In this document: positions 10,708 through 19,497 of the stretch, piece by piece
How positions within the stretch are numbered: position 1 is the first letter of the stretch
Layout of the letters: every line of letters begins with the position of its first letter
Source: Pasteurella oralis
GTDB lineage: Bacteria > Pseudomonadota > Gammaproteobacteria > Enterobacterales > Pasteurellaceae
Reading direction: 5' to 3'
Assembly: GCF_002850605.1 (NCBI RefSeq)
Contig: NZ_NXGB01000004.1
Coordinates: forward strand, 1-64,000
Length of the DNA stretch: 64,000 nucleotides
Program-made: the position numbers and the translations under genes
The notes under the pieces: model-generated
What the model was told of the DNA's origin: nothing
The model's input: the letters and a program-made list of their open reading frames with translations, nothing else
The model's database searches: none

Positions 10708-10779
10708 ATTATACATCAAAATCAAAAGAAAAATGTGACGAGGTTAACAAAAAACTCATTATTTGTGAAAAATATAACA
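10708..10779 (-). promoter_or_regulatory. deoC promoter with two CRP-like sites
   Basis: On the minus strand a TATAAT -10 box lies at 10708-10713. Two sites of the form TGTGA-N6-TAACA (read on the + strand) lie at 10734-10749 and 10764-10779. With transcription starting near 10701, their centres fall near -41 and -71, the two classical CRP activation positions. Both have one perfect half-site and one weaker half-site. The rest of the 359-base gap to hldD shows nothing else I recognise. Confidence 0.5.
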
Positions 10780-11018
10780 TTTTATTATTAAAAAAAACAG
10801 TATGATTTTTCTGGCACGATTGAGCTTGTATAAAATTAAATCATTTCTTCTTTGCATATCAATTCCTTCTATTATAAAAACGGTCAAAACAGACATAAAA
10901 ATGATAATAAGGATTTTGAGCAAACATCAAAAACTCACATAGCATACAAAATACTTAAACACATCCGTCATAAAATCCATTACAATACATTAAGTATTAA
11001 CCAACAGAGGACAAGATC

Positions 11019-11948
11019 ATGATTATCGTAACTGGCGGTGCTGGATTTATTGGTAGTAACATTGTAAAAGCCTTAAATGAACTTGGGCGTACAGATATTT
11101 TGGTGGTAGATAACTTAAAAGATGGTACCAAATTCGCAAACTTAGTAGATTTAGATATTGCTGATTATTGTGACAAAGAAGATTTTATTGCTTCTATTGT
11201 GGCGGGTGATGATTTAGGTGATATTGATGCCATTTTCCATGAAGGTGCTTGTTCTGCGACTACTGAATGGGACGGCAAATACATCATGCACAATAATTAT
11301 GAATATTCAAAAGAATTATTACATTATTGCTTAGATCGTGAAATTCCGTTCTTCTATGCTTCATCCGCAGCCACCTATGGCGATAAAACCGAATTTCGCG
11401 AAGAACGTCAATTTGAAGCACCATTAAACGTGTATGGGTATTCAAAATTCTTATTTGACCAATATGTACGGGCGATTTTACCAGAAGCAAACTCACCTGT
11501 CTGTGGCTTCCGCTATTTCAATGTGTACGGTCCACGCGAAAATCACAAAGGTTCAATGGCAAGTGTCGCCTTCCATTTAAACAACCAAATTTTAAAAGGT
11601 GAAAATCCAAAATTATTCGCAGGAAGTGAACACTTCCGCCGTGACTTCGTATATGTAGGTGATGTAGCGGCAGTAAATATTTGGTGCTGGCAAAACAATA
11701 TTTCAGGTATCTATAATTTAGGCACAGGTAATGCTGAATCTTTCCAAGAAGTAGCAAAAGCCGTAGTAAAATTCCATGATAAGACTGAAGCAGATATTGA
11801 AACTATCCCATTCCCAGCGCATTTAAAGAGCCGCTATCAAGAATATACACAAGCTAACTTAGACAAGTTACGTGCAACTGGCTATGACAAGCCATTTAAA
11901 ACTGTTGCGCAAGGTGTCGCGGAATATATGGCATGGTTAAATAAATAA
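11019..11948 (+). CDS. hldD: ADP-L-glycero-D-manno-heptose 6-epimerase
   Basis: Final enzyme of ADP-heptose synthesis, converting ADP-D-glycero- to ADP-L-glycero-D-manno-heptose for the lipooligosaccharide inner core. It is an SDR fold with the NADP-binding GGAGFIGSN at residues 6-14, Ser116 (ASSAATYG), and Tyr139/Lys143 of YGYSK as catalytic residues. The length of 309 residues is standard. AGAGGA lies upstream of the ATG. It is a single gene followed by an uptake-signal terminator; the heptose it makes is used by OpsX (47 kb) and possibly the GT9 protein at 55 kb. Confidence 0.97.
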   Translation: MIIVTGGAGFIGSNIVKALNELGRTDILVVDNLKDGTKFANLVDLDIADYCDKEDFIASIVAGDDLGDIDAIFHEGACSATTEWDGKYIMHNNYEYSKELLHYCLDREIPFFYASSAATYGDKTEFREERQFEAPLNVYGYSKFLFDQYVRAILPEANSPVCGFRYFNVYGPRENHKGSMASVAFHLNNQILKGENPKLFAGSEHFRRDFVYVGDVAAVNIWCWQNNISGIYNLGTGNAESFQEVAKAVVKFHDKTEADIETIPFPAHLKSRYQEYTQANLDKLRATGYDKPFKTVAQGVAEYMAWLNK

Positions 11949-11954
11949 AACATC

Positions 11955-11995
11955 AAAAGTGCGGTCAAAAATTTGAAAATTTCGACCGCACTTTT
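11955..11995. terminator. Bidirectional uptake-signal terminator hldD / CDF gene
   Basis: AAAAGTGCGGTC (11955-11966) and GACCGCACTTTT (11984-11995) form a 12-bp perfect stem from two opposed uptake signals, between convergent genes. Confidence 0.85.
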
Positions 11996-11997
11996 CT

Positions 11998-12594
11998 CTA
12001 CTCCACCCCCAATAACGCTTCTTTTATAATTGCATAGCCACTTTTTAAAACAAATAAACTCAAAATGAAACTGGCGATAATATCAACCCATATCCAATTA
12101 AATAGATATGCACTTAAGCCAGCGCTAATCGCGACAATTGAACCCAATAGATCCGCTAACACATGCAAATAAGCCGCGCGAAGATTGAGATTTGCTTGAT
12201 CGCCTTTTAACATCAAGTGAGCAACAACCACATTTACTAACAAGCCTAATACCGCAACAATTAACATTGGTAATGAAGCAATCTGTTGTGGATATTGCCA
12301 ACGTTCAATTGCCTCCCAAATAATGTAAATAGCAACTAACAATAAAGAAAACCCATTTAATATCGCTACTCGACGTTGATTTTGTGGATTTAAATACAGC
12401 GCAATTAATGCAATCAACAGAGCAAAACTATCATTTGCATCCGCGATTAATGCTAAGCTATTAACGTAATAACCACTTAAAAATTCAATGATCATGAAAC
12501 TGGTAATGAGCATAAAACTTAACGCAAGGATTTTACGATTCTCCGTATGAAGATGCTCATGAATATGATCATGTTTCGGCTGCAGAGGTGACAT
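11998..12594 (-). CDS. Cation diffusion facilitator, transport motif partly deleted
   Basis: CDF-family membrane protein (ZitB/CzcD-like), expected to exchange Zn2+ or Cd2+ for protons in the inner membrane. It starts with a His-rich segment (KHDHIHEHLH) and has about six membrane segments. In TM5 the metal-site pair His144 and Asp148 (HVLAD) is intact. In TM2 the family motif ADAGHMxxD is shortened to ADANDSFALL, apparently lacking four residues including the metal-binding His. The protein (198 residues) ends after TM6, without the cytoplasmic C-terminal domain of most CDFs. The ATG was chosen for its AAAGGAAA. It is divergent from a MerR regulator with a 19-bp-spacer promoter. Its transport function is therefore doubtful. 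Confidence 0.85.
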   Translation of the reverse strand: MSPLQPKHDHIHEHLHTENRKILALSFMLITSFMIIEFLSGYYVNSLALIADANDSFALLIALIALYLNPQNQRRVAILNGFSLLLVAIYIIWEAIERWQYPQQIASLPMLIVAVLGLLVNVVVAHLMLKGDQANLNLRAAYLHVLADLLGSIVAISAGLSAYLFNWIWVDIIASFILSLFVLKSGYAIIKEALLGVE

Positions 12595-12631
12595 ATTACT
12601 TTCCTTTTCATTACGAATGACTTTACTTACA

Positions 12632-12662
12632 ATGGTAAAGTCTGTAGTCACTACAAGGTCAA
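12632..12662 (-). promoter_or_regulatory. MerR-type promoter of the cation efflux gene
   Basis: On the minus strand a -35 box TTGACC (12657-12662) and a -10 box TACCAT (12632-12637) are separated by exactly 19 bp, the long spacer typical of promoters twisted into shape by MerR proteins. The spacer holds the perfect palindrome TGTAGT-G-ACTACA (12643-12655), similar to CadR/PbrR/ZntR-type operators. It drives the CDF gene and lies 8 bases from the start of the divergent regulator. Confidence 0.8.
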
Positions 12663-12669
12663 GCTCGCT

Positions 12670-13074
12670 ATGACAACTTTTTTTAAAATAAATGAATTAA
12701 GTAAAAAAACCAATATTCATATCGAAACAATTCGTTATTACGAAAAAATTGGTTTATTACCTAAACCACAACGCAGCACAAATGGTTACCGTTTATACGA
12801 TGAGAAAACAGTACAATGTTTAGAATTTATTAAAACTTGTCGAACACTCGGTTTTAGTATTGAAGAAACCAAGCAACTACACCAACTGCAAACTAACCCG
12901 AAAGCGGATTGTCAAAATGCTGATGAAATCATCCGCCACCATTTGAATCAAGTACAAGAAAAAATTCAACAACTCAAAAAAATTGAACAATTTTTACAAA
13001 CTCTCTCAACTTGTGACAAGCATAGCATTGCCCATTGCAAAGTAATGAGCGGATTAAGGATGAGAAAAGGTTAA
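12670..13074 (+). CDS. MerR-family metal-responsive regulator (ZntR/CadR-like)
   Basis: Dimeric MerR regulator predicted to sense Zn2+ or Cd2+. The winged HTH covers residues about 5-70 (INELSKKTNIHIETIRYYEKIGLLPKPQR). Candidate metal ligands are Cys81 (ADCQNAD), Cys115, His118 and Cys123 (CDKHSIAHC), in the spacing of ZntR (Cys79, Cys114, His119, Cys124). The 134-residue length is usual. The start codon lies just beside the divergent promoter, so autoregulation is likely. The sensor looks intact although its target transporter appears damaged. Specificity for Zn2+ versus Cd2+ cannot be decided from sequence. Confidence 0.88.
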   Translation: MTTFFKINELSKKTNIHIETIRYYEKIGLLPKPQRSTNGYRLYDEKTVQCLEFIKTCRTLGFSIEETKQLHQLQTNPKADCQNADEIIRHHLNQVQEKIQQLKKIEQFLQTLSTCDKHSIAHCKVMSGLRMRKG

Positions 13075-13110
13075 AAAAGTATCATAAACACAGTGAAACA
13101 ACTAAAAATA

Positions 13111-13145
13111 ACTGCCTAATTAACTCAAAAAGTTATTCAGGCAGT
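13111..13145. terminator. Terminator between merR-type gene and MFS gene
   Basis: ACTGCCT (13111-13117) pairs with AGGCAGT (13139-13145), extended by AAT/ATT across a one-base bulge, in the gap between two convergent genes. Confidence 0.5.
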
Positions 13146-13168
13146 ACTTATGACAAAGCAGCTTATAG

Positions 13169-14410
13169 TTAAAAATGCAACATTTGTTTTGCTCGATCAA
13201 CAGGTGAATTAATAAAACCAATCACAGCTTGATTAAAGAGAAAAATCCCAATAGCAATGCCAACTAATACAATGTTCGTGAGCAAAATAAATGGGATACC
13301 TAATGTATCAATTAATCCACCAGTGAATAAAGTCGATAAAGGAACACTGATATTACCAAAAAACGACATATTTAACAGAACTTTGGTTCTAATTGCCGGA
13401 TCCAGCGTTTTTAGCAAATGAGAATCAACCGTGACATTAATCCAATTTCTTGCGATACCAATCATTATCATAGCAAAGATAAAAACATTGCTATAATAAG
13501 AAAAATAAATGCAGACTAACCCCAGAATAAATAAACAAGATGAAAAGACCATAAATAAATGCATATAACTGAATTGCGCTTTGATTTTTTCATACAAATA
13601 ACTTCCTAAAATAATACCAATACTCATACCCGACATAGAAAAGCTATAGTCAAAAGAACTCATTTTCATTATTTCTTTTATAATATAAATAATAATTAAT
13701 TGAAGTGGTCCAAAAACAATCCCCATAATCATACTGTAGAAAAACAACCCTCTAATCACATCACTAGTAATTGTATATTTAACACCCAATAACAAATCAT
13801 CAAAAAATTTAATATTTTTATTTAAATTAACATTACTGTAAACATTAATTAAATTTATTAAAAAAATAGAGAGTATACTTAAAATAAGATAAATCGAGAA
13901 TGCAATAATAAAATCAAAATATGCCACTATTGCGCCACCAAAAATCAAGCCTAATATACTAATAGCAGAGTTTAAACGCATTATAATGTTATTAGCCTCT
14001 GTAATACGATTTTCTTCAACAAGATCGACAATAAAACTAGTACTACCAATGCGGACTATTCCATTACCTAAAGAGAAAAAGGTTTGAAAAACCATAAGAT
14101 AAAAAATATCTAATAACAAAAAATCATAAATAATGATTAATGTGATAAATGCGCTAATTTGAATCAACATTCCAATTTGAATTAGCTTTTTTCGACTAAA
14201 TTTATCACCTAATGGTGAAAGCAAAAAACTGGTACTGATATAAATAATAGTTGCGGGAATTAAAGTGTAGCTCACATATATTGCTTTTTGATAAGTATCT
14301 AATATCCACCAATTGATTGAAATATTCGTTGCTATGCTCGTTAAGCTACTCAATAAAAAAGAGAAACGATATAACCAAAAATTTTTTCCTAAAGATAAGA
14401 AATTTTTCAT
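13169..14410 (-). CDS. MFS transporter of the drug-exporter type
   Basis: Inner-membrane major facilitator, 413 residues with about 12 hydrophobic segments. It resembles the MefA-like/TIGR00900 group (FLLSSLTSIATNISINWWILD at TM1; SPLGDKFSRKKLIQIGM as the loop 2-3 motif A equivalent; ARNWINVTVDSHLLKTLDPAIRTKVLL in the second half). Members export macrolides or other small molecules, but the substrate cannot be predicted. GAGGAG lies before the ATG. The gene looks more AT-rich than its neighbours, with many AAA, ATA and TTA codons, so recent acquisition is possible. It sits alone between the metal-efflux pair and mnmA. Confidence 0.8.
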   Translation of the reverse strand: MKNFLSLGKNFWLYRFSFLLSSLTSIATNISINWWILDTYQKAIYVSYTLIPATIIYISTSFLLSPLGDKFSRKKLIQIGMLIQISAFITLIIIYDFLLLDIFYLMVFQTFFSLGNGIVRIGSTSFIVDLVEENRITEANNIIMRLNSAISILGLIFGGAIVAYFDFIIAFSIYLILSILSIFLINLINVYSNVNLNKNIKFFDDLLLGVKYTITSDVIRGLFFYSMIMGIVFGPLQLIIIYIIKEIMKMSSFDYSFSMSGMSIGIILGSYLYEKIKAQFSYMHLFMVFSSCLFILGLVCIYFSYYSNVFIFAMIMIGIARNWINVTVDSHLLKTLDPAIRTKVLLNMSFFGNISVPLSTLFTGGLIDTLGIPFILLTNIVLVGIAIGIFLFNQAVIGFINSPVDRAKQMLHF

Positions 14411-14709
14411 ATTTTCTCCTCAATACGAATATTGTAATGAAGATTACATAACTTATTACTAAATACAACATATTAAGATTACTATACTACGAATATCGTT
14501 CAAAGAATGTATTGGTTTTCGATAAATAATATACTTTATCTCGTTTTTCTTTCTCTTGCTTGTAAAAATTAAATCCTAGTAAAGGCTGTTATTAAACAAT
14601 AATACCTAACACAATAAGTCTCAGAAAATTATTTATTATTAATAATAAAAAAGTGCGGTTAAAATCATTAAAATTTCAACCGCACTCTTATTATCATAAT
14701 AAGAAAAAA
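14411..14709. other. AT-rich gap between MFS gene and mnmA
   Basis: This stretch of 299 bases has no credible gene. It must contain the MFS promoter on the minus strand, but I could not choose one among many AT-rich boxes. The last 60 bases hold the mnmA terminator listed separately. Confidence 0.5.
14647..14687 (-). terminator. Uptake-signal terminator of mnmA
   Basis: AGTGCGGTT (14652-14660) and AACCGCACT (14678-14686) form a 9-bp stem. On the minus strand it is followed by TTTTTTATT, making a good intrinsic terminator 20 bases after the mnmA stop. Confidence 0.85.
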
Positions 14710-15861
14710 CTACTTAATTTGAGCTTCAATTATCCCACCACCAAGACAAACTTCGCCTTGATAGAATACCGCAGATTGTCCCGGAGTAACCGCAATTTGT
14801 GGCTCATCAAAGATCACTCGGATATTGTCATCATCAATAGGTTGAATCTCGCAGGGAATATCCTCTTGGCGATAACGGGTTTTCACGCTACAACGTAAAT
14901 TTTGACGAATTGGTTGACGATCAACCCAATGTAGCTGGCTAGCAATTAACCCTGTTGATAATAACGCCGAATTATCATGCCCCTGAGCAACCACTAACAC
15001 ATTATTTACTAAATCTTTTTCTACCACATAAAACGGTTCTTCACTCATCCCTTTCACACCACCGATACCTAACCCTTTGCGTTGCCCTAAAGTATGGTAC
15101 ATCAAACCATCATGACGACCAACAACTACACCATCGACAGTTTTAATATCACCGGGTTGTGCTGGTAAATAACGTGCTAAAAAATCTTTAAACTTACGTT
15201 CGCCAATAAAACAAATACCAGTTGAATCCTTTTTCTTTGCTGTCACCAAACCTAAATCTTCTGCTATTGCACGCACAATTGGTTTTGCGATTTCCCCGAC
15301 AGGAAATAAGCTTTGCGCCACTTGATCTTTACTTAAGGTATATAAGAAATAACTTTGATCTTTATTGTTATCTAAGCCACGTAATAATTGGCATTCTCCC
15401 TCTTTCTCACCGCGACGTACATAATGCCCTGTGGCAATATAATCTGCGCCTAAATCTTCCGCAGCATATTCTAAGAAAGCTTTAAATTTAATTTCTTTGT
15501 TGCACAAAATATCAGGGTTTGGTGTACGTCCCGCTTTATATTCCAGTAAAAAATGCTCAAATACATTATCCCAATATTCTGCGGCAAAATTAATTTTATG
15601 TAATTTAGTACCAAGTTTATCGCATACAGCTTGGGCATCTGCTAAATCTGCCGCCGCAGTACAATAATCTGTATCATCATCTTCTTCCCAATTCTTCATA
15701 AACAAGCCTTCGACTTGATAGCCTTGTTGTTGAAGAATAAAAGCCGACACAGAAGAGTCTACTCCCCCTGACATACCACAGATGACTTTCTTTTTACCGT
15801 TTTCAGCAAGTTCAAGTGCGGTCAGTTTTGCAAAATTTTCTTCATAAGTTTTTGATTTCAT
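14710..15861 (-). CDS. mnmA: tRNA-uridine 2-sulfurtransferase MnmA
   Basis: ATP-dependent thiolase that installs sulfur at C2 of wobble U34 in Lys, Glu and Gln tRNAs, receiving sulfur from the Tus relay. The PP-loop SGGVDSS lies at residues 31-37, and the catalytic cysteines are Cys120 ([12 protein letters not shown]) and Cys217 (STGICFIGE). The 383 residues include about 24 N-terminal residues before the PP-loop region; part of this extension (KLTALE) is encoded by an uptake signal at 15814-15822. The ATG overlaps the stop codon of the upstream MntA-like gene (TAATG), so MnmA may be translationally coupled to the HEPN/MNT pair. Confidence 0.96.
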   Translation of the reverse strand: MKSKTYEENFAKLTALELAENGKKKVICGMSGGVDSSVSAFILQQQGYQVEGLFMKNWEEDDDTDYCTAAADLADAQAVCDKLGTKLHKINFAAEYWDNVFEHFLLEYKAGRTPNPDILCNKEIKFKAFLEYAAEDLGADYIATGHYVRRGEKEGECQLLRGLDNNKDQSYFLYTLSKDQVAQSLFPVGEIAKPIVRAIAEDLGLVTAKKKDSTGICFIGERKFKDFLARYLPAQPGDIKTVDGVVVGRHDGLMYHTLGQRKGLGIGGVKGMSEEPFYVVEKDLVNNVLVVAQGHDNSALLSTGLIASQLHWVDRQPIRQNLRCSVKTRYRQEDIPCEIQPIDDDNIRVIFDEPQIAVTPGQSAVFYQGEVCLGGGIIEAQIK

Positions 15862-16175
15862 TATTTATCTTCTCGTTGATAAAAGATTTTCCCGACACGA
15901 TCAATATGATCAATAAAAGGTTGATGAGTAAGGTGATGATAAATAGATAAATCGAATAAATAAGGAGAATCTGAATCATCCAAATCATGCCAAATTCTGC
16001 TGAGAGTCTTATCAGTCAAATTTTTTCCCTTAAAAGTCAAATCAATATCTGAACCAATACGATAATTTCCTTTAGCACGCGATCCATAAATAATTGCACT
16101 CTCTATCTCAGGATATTTTGCCAAAATGTCAATAATAATTTTGATATTTCGTTGACTTAAGCCGAATTTTTCCAT
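15861..16175 (-). CDS. MNT-domain nucleotidyltransferase (MntA-like antitoxin)
   Basis: Minimal nucleotidyltransferase of the HI0073/MntA family, 104 residues. The catalytic motif is [16 protein letters not shown] with Gly31, Ser32, Asp43 and Asp45, and a third acidic residue Asp75 in YLFDLSIY, so the active site looks complete. In characterised HEPN/MNT (type VII) systems this partner transfers AMP to the HEPN toxin and silences it. It starts inside the 3' end of the HEPN gene (19-base overlap) and its stop codon overlaps the mnmA start. This looks like a three-gene unit. Confidence 0.9.
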   Translation of the reverse strand: MEKFGLSQRNIKIIIDILAKYPEIESAIIYGSRAKGNYRIGSDIDLTFKGKNLTDKTLSRIWHDLDDSDSPYLFDLSIYHHLTHQPFIDHIDRVGKIFYQREDK

Positions 16176-16576
16176 AAAAAATGCATTCTCTGCTCTAAAG
16201 CAATAAACAAAGGTAAATATGTTTTAGTTACCATTTGAAAAGTCTTAGTTAAAATAGTTTCATCATACGTATATACCGATGCATTACGACTATTTAACAT
16301 CTCCATCCAATTATCACCGTCTTCAATTAATTCATACTGAAAAGCGATTCGAGTAATATTTCGCGGTCCACCTAATTCTGTTAGCCCCTGATATTTTAGA
16401 TAGTCTTGCATCACCTTCCATGCCAGTTCATGTGTAATTTCAAAGCTCTGAATAACACCTTTTTTGATAATATCTAACTCTGTGTTTGCATACTTCTCAA
16501 CCTCATCGGTTAAATATGCAACGGCTTTTCGATAATTTTCAAAACGTTGCTTCCAGCGAATATCTTGTTGCATCAT
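16157..16576 (-). CDS. HEPN-domain protein (HepT/HI0074-like)
   Basis: Helical HEPN protein of 139 residues from the HI0074 group (nucleotidyltransferase substrate-binding protein). The conserved parts are GVIQSFEITHELAWKVMQDYL (about 40-60) and GGPRNITRIAF (69-79). The RNase motif R-x4-H-x-Y reads R97-NASV-Y102-T-Y104, so the catalytic His is replaced by Tyr while Arg97 and the Tyr that MntA enzymes modify (Y104) remain. The His-to-Tyr change suggests a weakened or inactive nuclease. It is the first gene of an overlapping run with the MNT partner and mnmA. Confidence 0.88.
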   Translation of the reverse strand: MMQQDIRWKQRFENYRKAVAYLTDEVEKYANTELDIIKKGVIQSFEITHELAWKVMQDYLKYQGLTELGGPRNITRIAFQYELIEDGDNWMEMLNSRNASVYTYDETILTKTFQMVTKTYLPLFIALEQRMHFLWKNSA

Positions 16577-16693
16577 GTTCCCCTGCTTTAACGTATATCT
16601 TTGTACGATAGTTTTACTAGCTTAGCTTTAATTACCCACTGATAATTCATCTATCATCACAATGATTACTTTTGGATTTTATATGACACATAA

Positions 16694-16732
16694 ACAAAAG
16701 TGCACTCATTTTAGGATGACTTGCACTTTTGT
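16694..16732 (-). terminator. Terminator downstream of nqrM
   Basis: ACAAAAGTGCA (16694-16704) and TGCACTTTTGT (16722-16732) form an 11-bp perfect stem from two decayed uptake signals, 66 bases beyond nqrM on the minus strand. It may close the nqr operon. Confidence 0.6.
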
Positions 16733-16797
16733 ACTGAATTTGAAATGTCGAGTTACACTAATTTGGTATCAATCAAAGTGATTTATCATTCAATAAA

Positions 16798-17052
16798 TTA
16801 TTTCACTTCATAAAAGTGCGAGTCATTTTTGGCAAATTTTTCATCGTATTCTTTTTGAGCTTGTTCATCGCCAGCATCTAATTTGGCTTTCAAATTATCA
16901 CATGGTTCCTCACAATCACACACTTTTTTCAGACCTAGTGATGAAATGCCACCACAACTGCCTGCAATAGTCTTACGTTTGACAATATAACCAATTGCCA
17001 TGCCCGCAATAATTAATAAAAAAAGACCAAATGTAAGTAAAAAAAGTTGCAT
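16798..17052 (-). CDS. nqrM: Na+-NQR maturation protein NqrM
   Basis: Small membrane protein needed to build the Fe site of the Na+-translocating NADH:quinone reductase. It has 84 residues, one N-terminal membrane helix (about 3-24), then four conserved cysteines at 33, 45, 47 and 51 (GSCGG; VCDCEEPC). These are thought to carry iron to the NqrD/NqrE site. It lies 10 bases after apbE, the usual position at the end of the nqr operon. Confidence 0.95.
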   Translation of the reverse strand: MQLFLLTFGLFLLIIAGMAIGYIVKRKTIAGSCGGISSLGLKKVCDCEEPCDNLKAKLDAGDEQAQKEYDEKFAKNDSHFYEVK

Positions 17053-17062
17053 TGCATTATCC

Positions 17063-18109
17063 TTAATGTTGACTATTTAATAATTTTTCAAATGCTGAGG
17101 ACATCTTAGCCTCAAAGCCGTTTTCTGTTTTGCTAATTAAATATACAAGTAAATTATATTTTTCAGCCACTTCTAATGCTTTTTCTTCACCTAAAACATA
17201 TAACCCTGTAGATAAGCCATCCGCAGTCATCGTGGAATCAGCAAGCACTGTAATAGAAGCCAATCGATGTGCTATTGGATAACCTGTTTTTGGATCAATT
17301 TCATGAGAAAAACGACGTCCATTTTCTTCAAAATAGTTACGATAATTACCTGAAGTTGCCATAGCCAAATCTTTTAAACCAATAATTTGGGAAACTGCGC
17401 GAGAGCCATCAAAACTTGGTTTTTCAATCGCGATTTGCCAATCCTTACCTTCTATATTTTTGCCTTTAGCACGAATTTCACCACCGATTTCGACTAAATA
17501 ATTATCGCCCCCTTGCTCTGCAACATAAGCGGCTACTTTATCTACACCAAAACCTTTTGCAATAGAAGAAAGATCAACATATAACTGTGGCACTGCCTTT
17601 TGTAAAAAGAATTTATCATCTTGCTGAGTTAATGTTAACTTCTCAATTCCCACCCAAGCACGTCGTGTCTCAAGTTGTTCTTCCATTGCTTCTGGTGTCG
17701 TTCGTTTCTCTGGACCAAACCCCCATAAATTGACGAGTGGGCCAATAGTGACATCCAAAGCGCCTTCTGTCACCTTATTCAAATGAATTGACTCCGCTAA
17801 TACCGTAGCTAAATCTGTCGAAATCTCAATCGGAGTATCTGTTTGAGTATTCTGATTGAACATACTTAATTCAGAGCTTGCAATATAAGTCGACATTTTA
17901 TTATTCACATCTTTTAGTATTATCTCTATACCCTTATGCATAGCTTCTGGTTTGACATGAAGTTTTCCATTATCAATGTATTTTACACTGTAAGTCGTTC
18001 CCATTGTTTTGCCCGTTAAAGTCACCATCTCTGCTGGCTTATCACAAGCAACTAATAACAGAACGCTGAATGCGACTAAGGCATTGGTCATCATTTTTTG
18101 TAATTTCAC
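17063..18109 (-). CDS. apbE: FAD:protein FMN transferase ApbE
   Basis: Periplasmic flavin transferase that attaches FMN from FAD to threonines of NqrB and NqrC. It is a lipoprotein: the signal peptide ends in LLLVAC with lipidated Cys22. Family signatures include TLTGKTMGTTYSVKY near the N-terminus, LSSIAKGFGVDKVA, EIGGEIRAKG, and the C-terminal metal and flavin region ADGLSTGLYVLG. It has 348 residues. It follows nqrF after 149 bases that contain an uptake-signal hairpin, so expression may be partly separated from the core nqr genes. Confidence 0.96.
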   Translation of the reverse strand: MKLQKMMTNALVAFSVLLLVACDKPAEMVTLTGKTMGTTYSVKYIDNGKLHVKPEAMHKGIEIILKDVNNKMSTYIASSELSMFNQNTQTDTPIEISTDLATVLAESIHLNKVTEGALDVTIGPLVNLWGFGPEKRTTPEAMEEQLETRRAWVGIEKLTLTQQDDKFFLQKAVPQLYVDLSSIAKGFGVDKVAAYVAEQGGDNYLVEIGGEIRAKGKNIEGKDWQIAIEKPSFDGSRAVSQIIGLKDLAMATSGNYRNYFEENGRRFSHEIDPKTGYPIAHRLASITVLADSTMTADGLSTGLYVLGEEKALEVAEKYNLLVYLISKTENGFEAKMSSAFEKLLNSQH

Positions 18110-18189
18110 GTTAATTCCTTTGCGTTAAAAAGTTGTAAGTTTGGATTTTCCGCTGAATAAAAACCAAAATTGCAAATTTTCTTAAATAG

Positions 18190-18235
18190 AAGTGCGGTCA
18201 ACTTTACAAAATTTCGTAAAAATAGACCGCACTTT
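18190..18235 (-). terminator. Uptake-signal hairpin between nqrF and apbE
   Basis: AAGTGCGGTC (18190-18199) and GACCGCACTT (18225-18234) form a 10-bp stem within the nqr operon. It could attenuate transcription between nqrF and apbE or simply stabilise mRNA ends. Confidence 0.55.
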
Positions 18236-18258
18236 GAGTGAGTTAAGATAAATGGAAA

Positions 18259-19482
18259 TTAGCCACCAAAATCATCTAACAAGATATTTTCATCTTCAAC
18301 ACCAAGATCTTTTAACATCTTAATTACAGATGAATTCATGATTGGTGGTCCACACATGTAATATTCACAATCTTCTGGTGCCTCATGATCTTTTAAGTAA
18401 TTTTCATAAAGGACATTGTGAATAAAGCCTGTGTAACCATCCCAATTATCATCAGGTAATGGATCAGAAAGTGCTACATGCCATACAAAATTGTCGTTTT
18501 CTGCTTGTAACGTATCAAAATCTTCCACATAGAACATTTCACGTTTAGAACGCGCACCATACCAGAATGACATTTTACGTTTTGATTTCAAACGTTTTAA
18601 CTGATCAAAAATATGTGAACGCATTGGCGCCATTCCTGCACCACCACCGATGAAGACCATTTCCGCATCAGTGTCTTTCGCAAAGAATTCACCAAATGGA
18701 CCAGAAATAGTGACTTTATCACCTGCTTTTAATGACCAAATATAAGAGGACATTTGACCCGGAGGTGCATCTGGCGCAGATGGCGGAGGCGTCGCAATAC
18801 GCACGTTAAGCATAATAATGCCTTTTTCTTCTGGATATGATGCCATTGAATAAGCACGAATAATTGGTTCATCAACTTTAGATACATAGCGCCATAAGTC
18901 ATATTTATCCCAATCCTCATGGTATTCTTTTGGAATATCAAAATCTTTATAATTCACCACATGTGGATCAGCTTCAATTTGAATATAACCACCAGCGCGG
19001 AATGGGACTTCTTCACCTTCAGGGATCGCTAATTTGAGTTCTTTAATAAAAGTCGCTTTATTATCATTAGAGATAACTGTGCATTCCCATTTTTTTACAC
19101 CAAACACTTCTTCTGGCAATTCAATTTTCATGCTACTTTTCACATTCACTTGGCAAGAAAGGCGATAACCTTCTTTTGCTTCGCGTTTTGAAATATGTGA
19201 AAGTTCTGTTGGTAGAATATCTCCACCACCTTCAGTAACTTTAACTAAGCATTGACCACAAGAGCCACCGCCGCCACAAGCTGAAGATACAAAAATACCT
19301 TTACTTGCTAACGCGCCTAATAATTTACCACCAGCAGGCAAATGAATTGCTTTGCTTGGATCGTCGTTAATTTCAATTGTAATGTCACCTGAATTCACTA
19401 ATTTTGATTTAGCAAATAAAATAATAACTGCTAAAGCCAAAACAATAACGGTGAACATTGCAATACCAAGAGTAATTTCCAT
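18259..19482 (-). CDS. nqrF: Na+-NQR subunit F
   Basis: NADH-oxidising entry subunit of Na+-NQR. Residues about 4-25 form the membrane anchor. A plant-type 2Fe-2S domain follows with Cys69, Cys75, Cys78 and Cys110 ([11 protein letters not shown] and LSCQ). The remainder is a ferredoxin-reductase module with the FAD motif RAYSMASYP and the NADH-binding [12 protein letters not shown]; it ends in DDFGG as is usual. It has 407 residues. It is the last of the six core genes, 15 bases after nqrE. Confidence 0.98.
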   Translation of the reverse strand: MEITLGIAMFTVIVLALAVIILFAKSKLVNSGDITIEINDDPSKAIHLPAGGKLLGALASKGIFVSSACGGGGSCGQCLVKVTEGGGDILPTELSHISKREAKEGYRLSCQVNVKSSMKIELPEEVFGVKKWECTVISNDNKATFIKELKLAIPEGEEVPFRAGGYIQIEADPHVVNYKDFDIPKEYHEDWDKYDLWRYVSKVDEPIIRAYSMASYPEEKGIIMLNVRIATPPPSAPDAPPGQMSSYIWSLKAGDKVTISGPFGEFFAKDTDAEMVFIGGGAGMAPMRSHIFDQLKRLKSKRKMSFWYGARSKREMFYVEDFDTLQAENDNFVWHVALSDPLPDDNWDGYTGFIHNVLYENYLKDHEAPEDCEYYMCGPPIMNSSVIKMLKDLGVEDENILLDDFGG

Positions 19483-19497
19483 TCTGTATCCCCTTTC

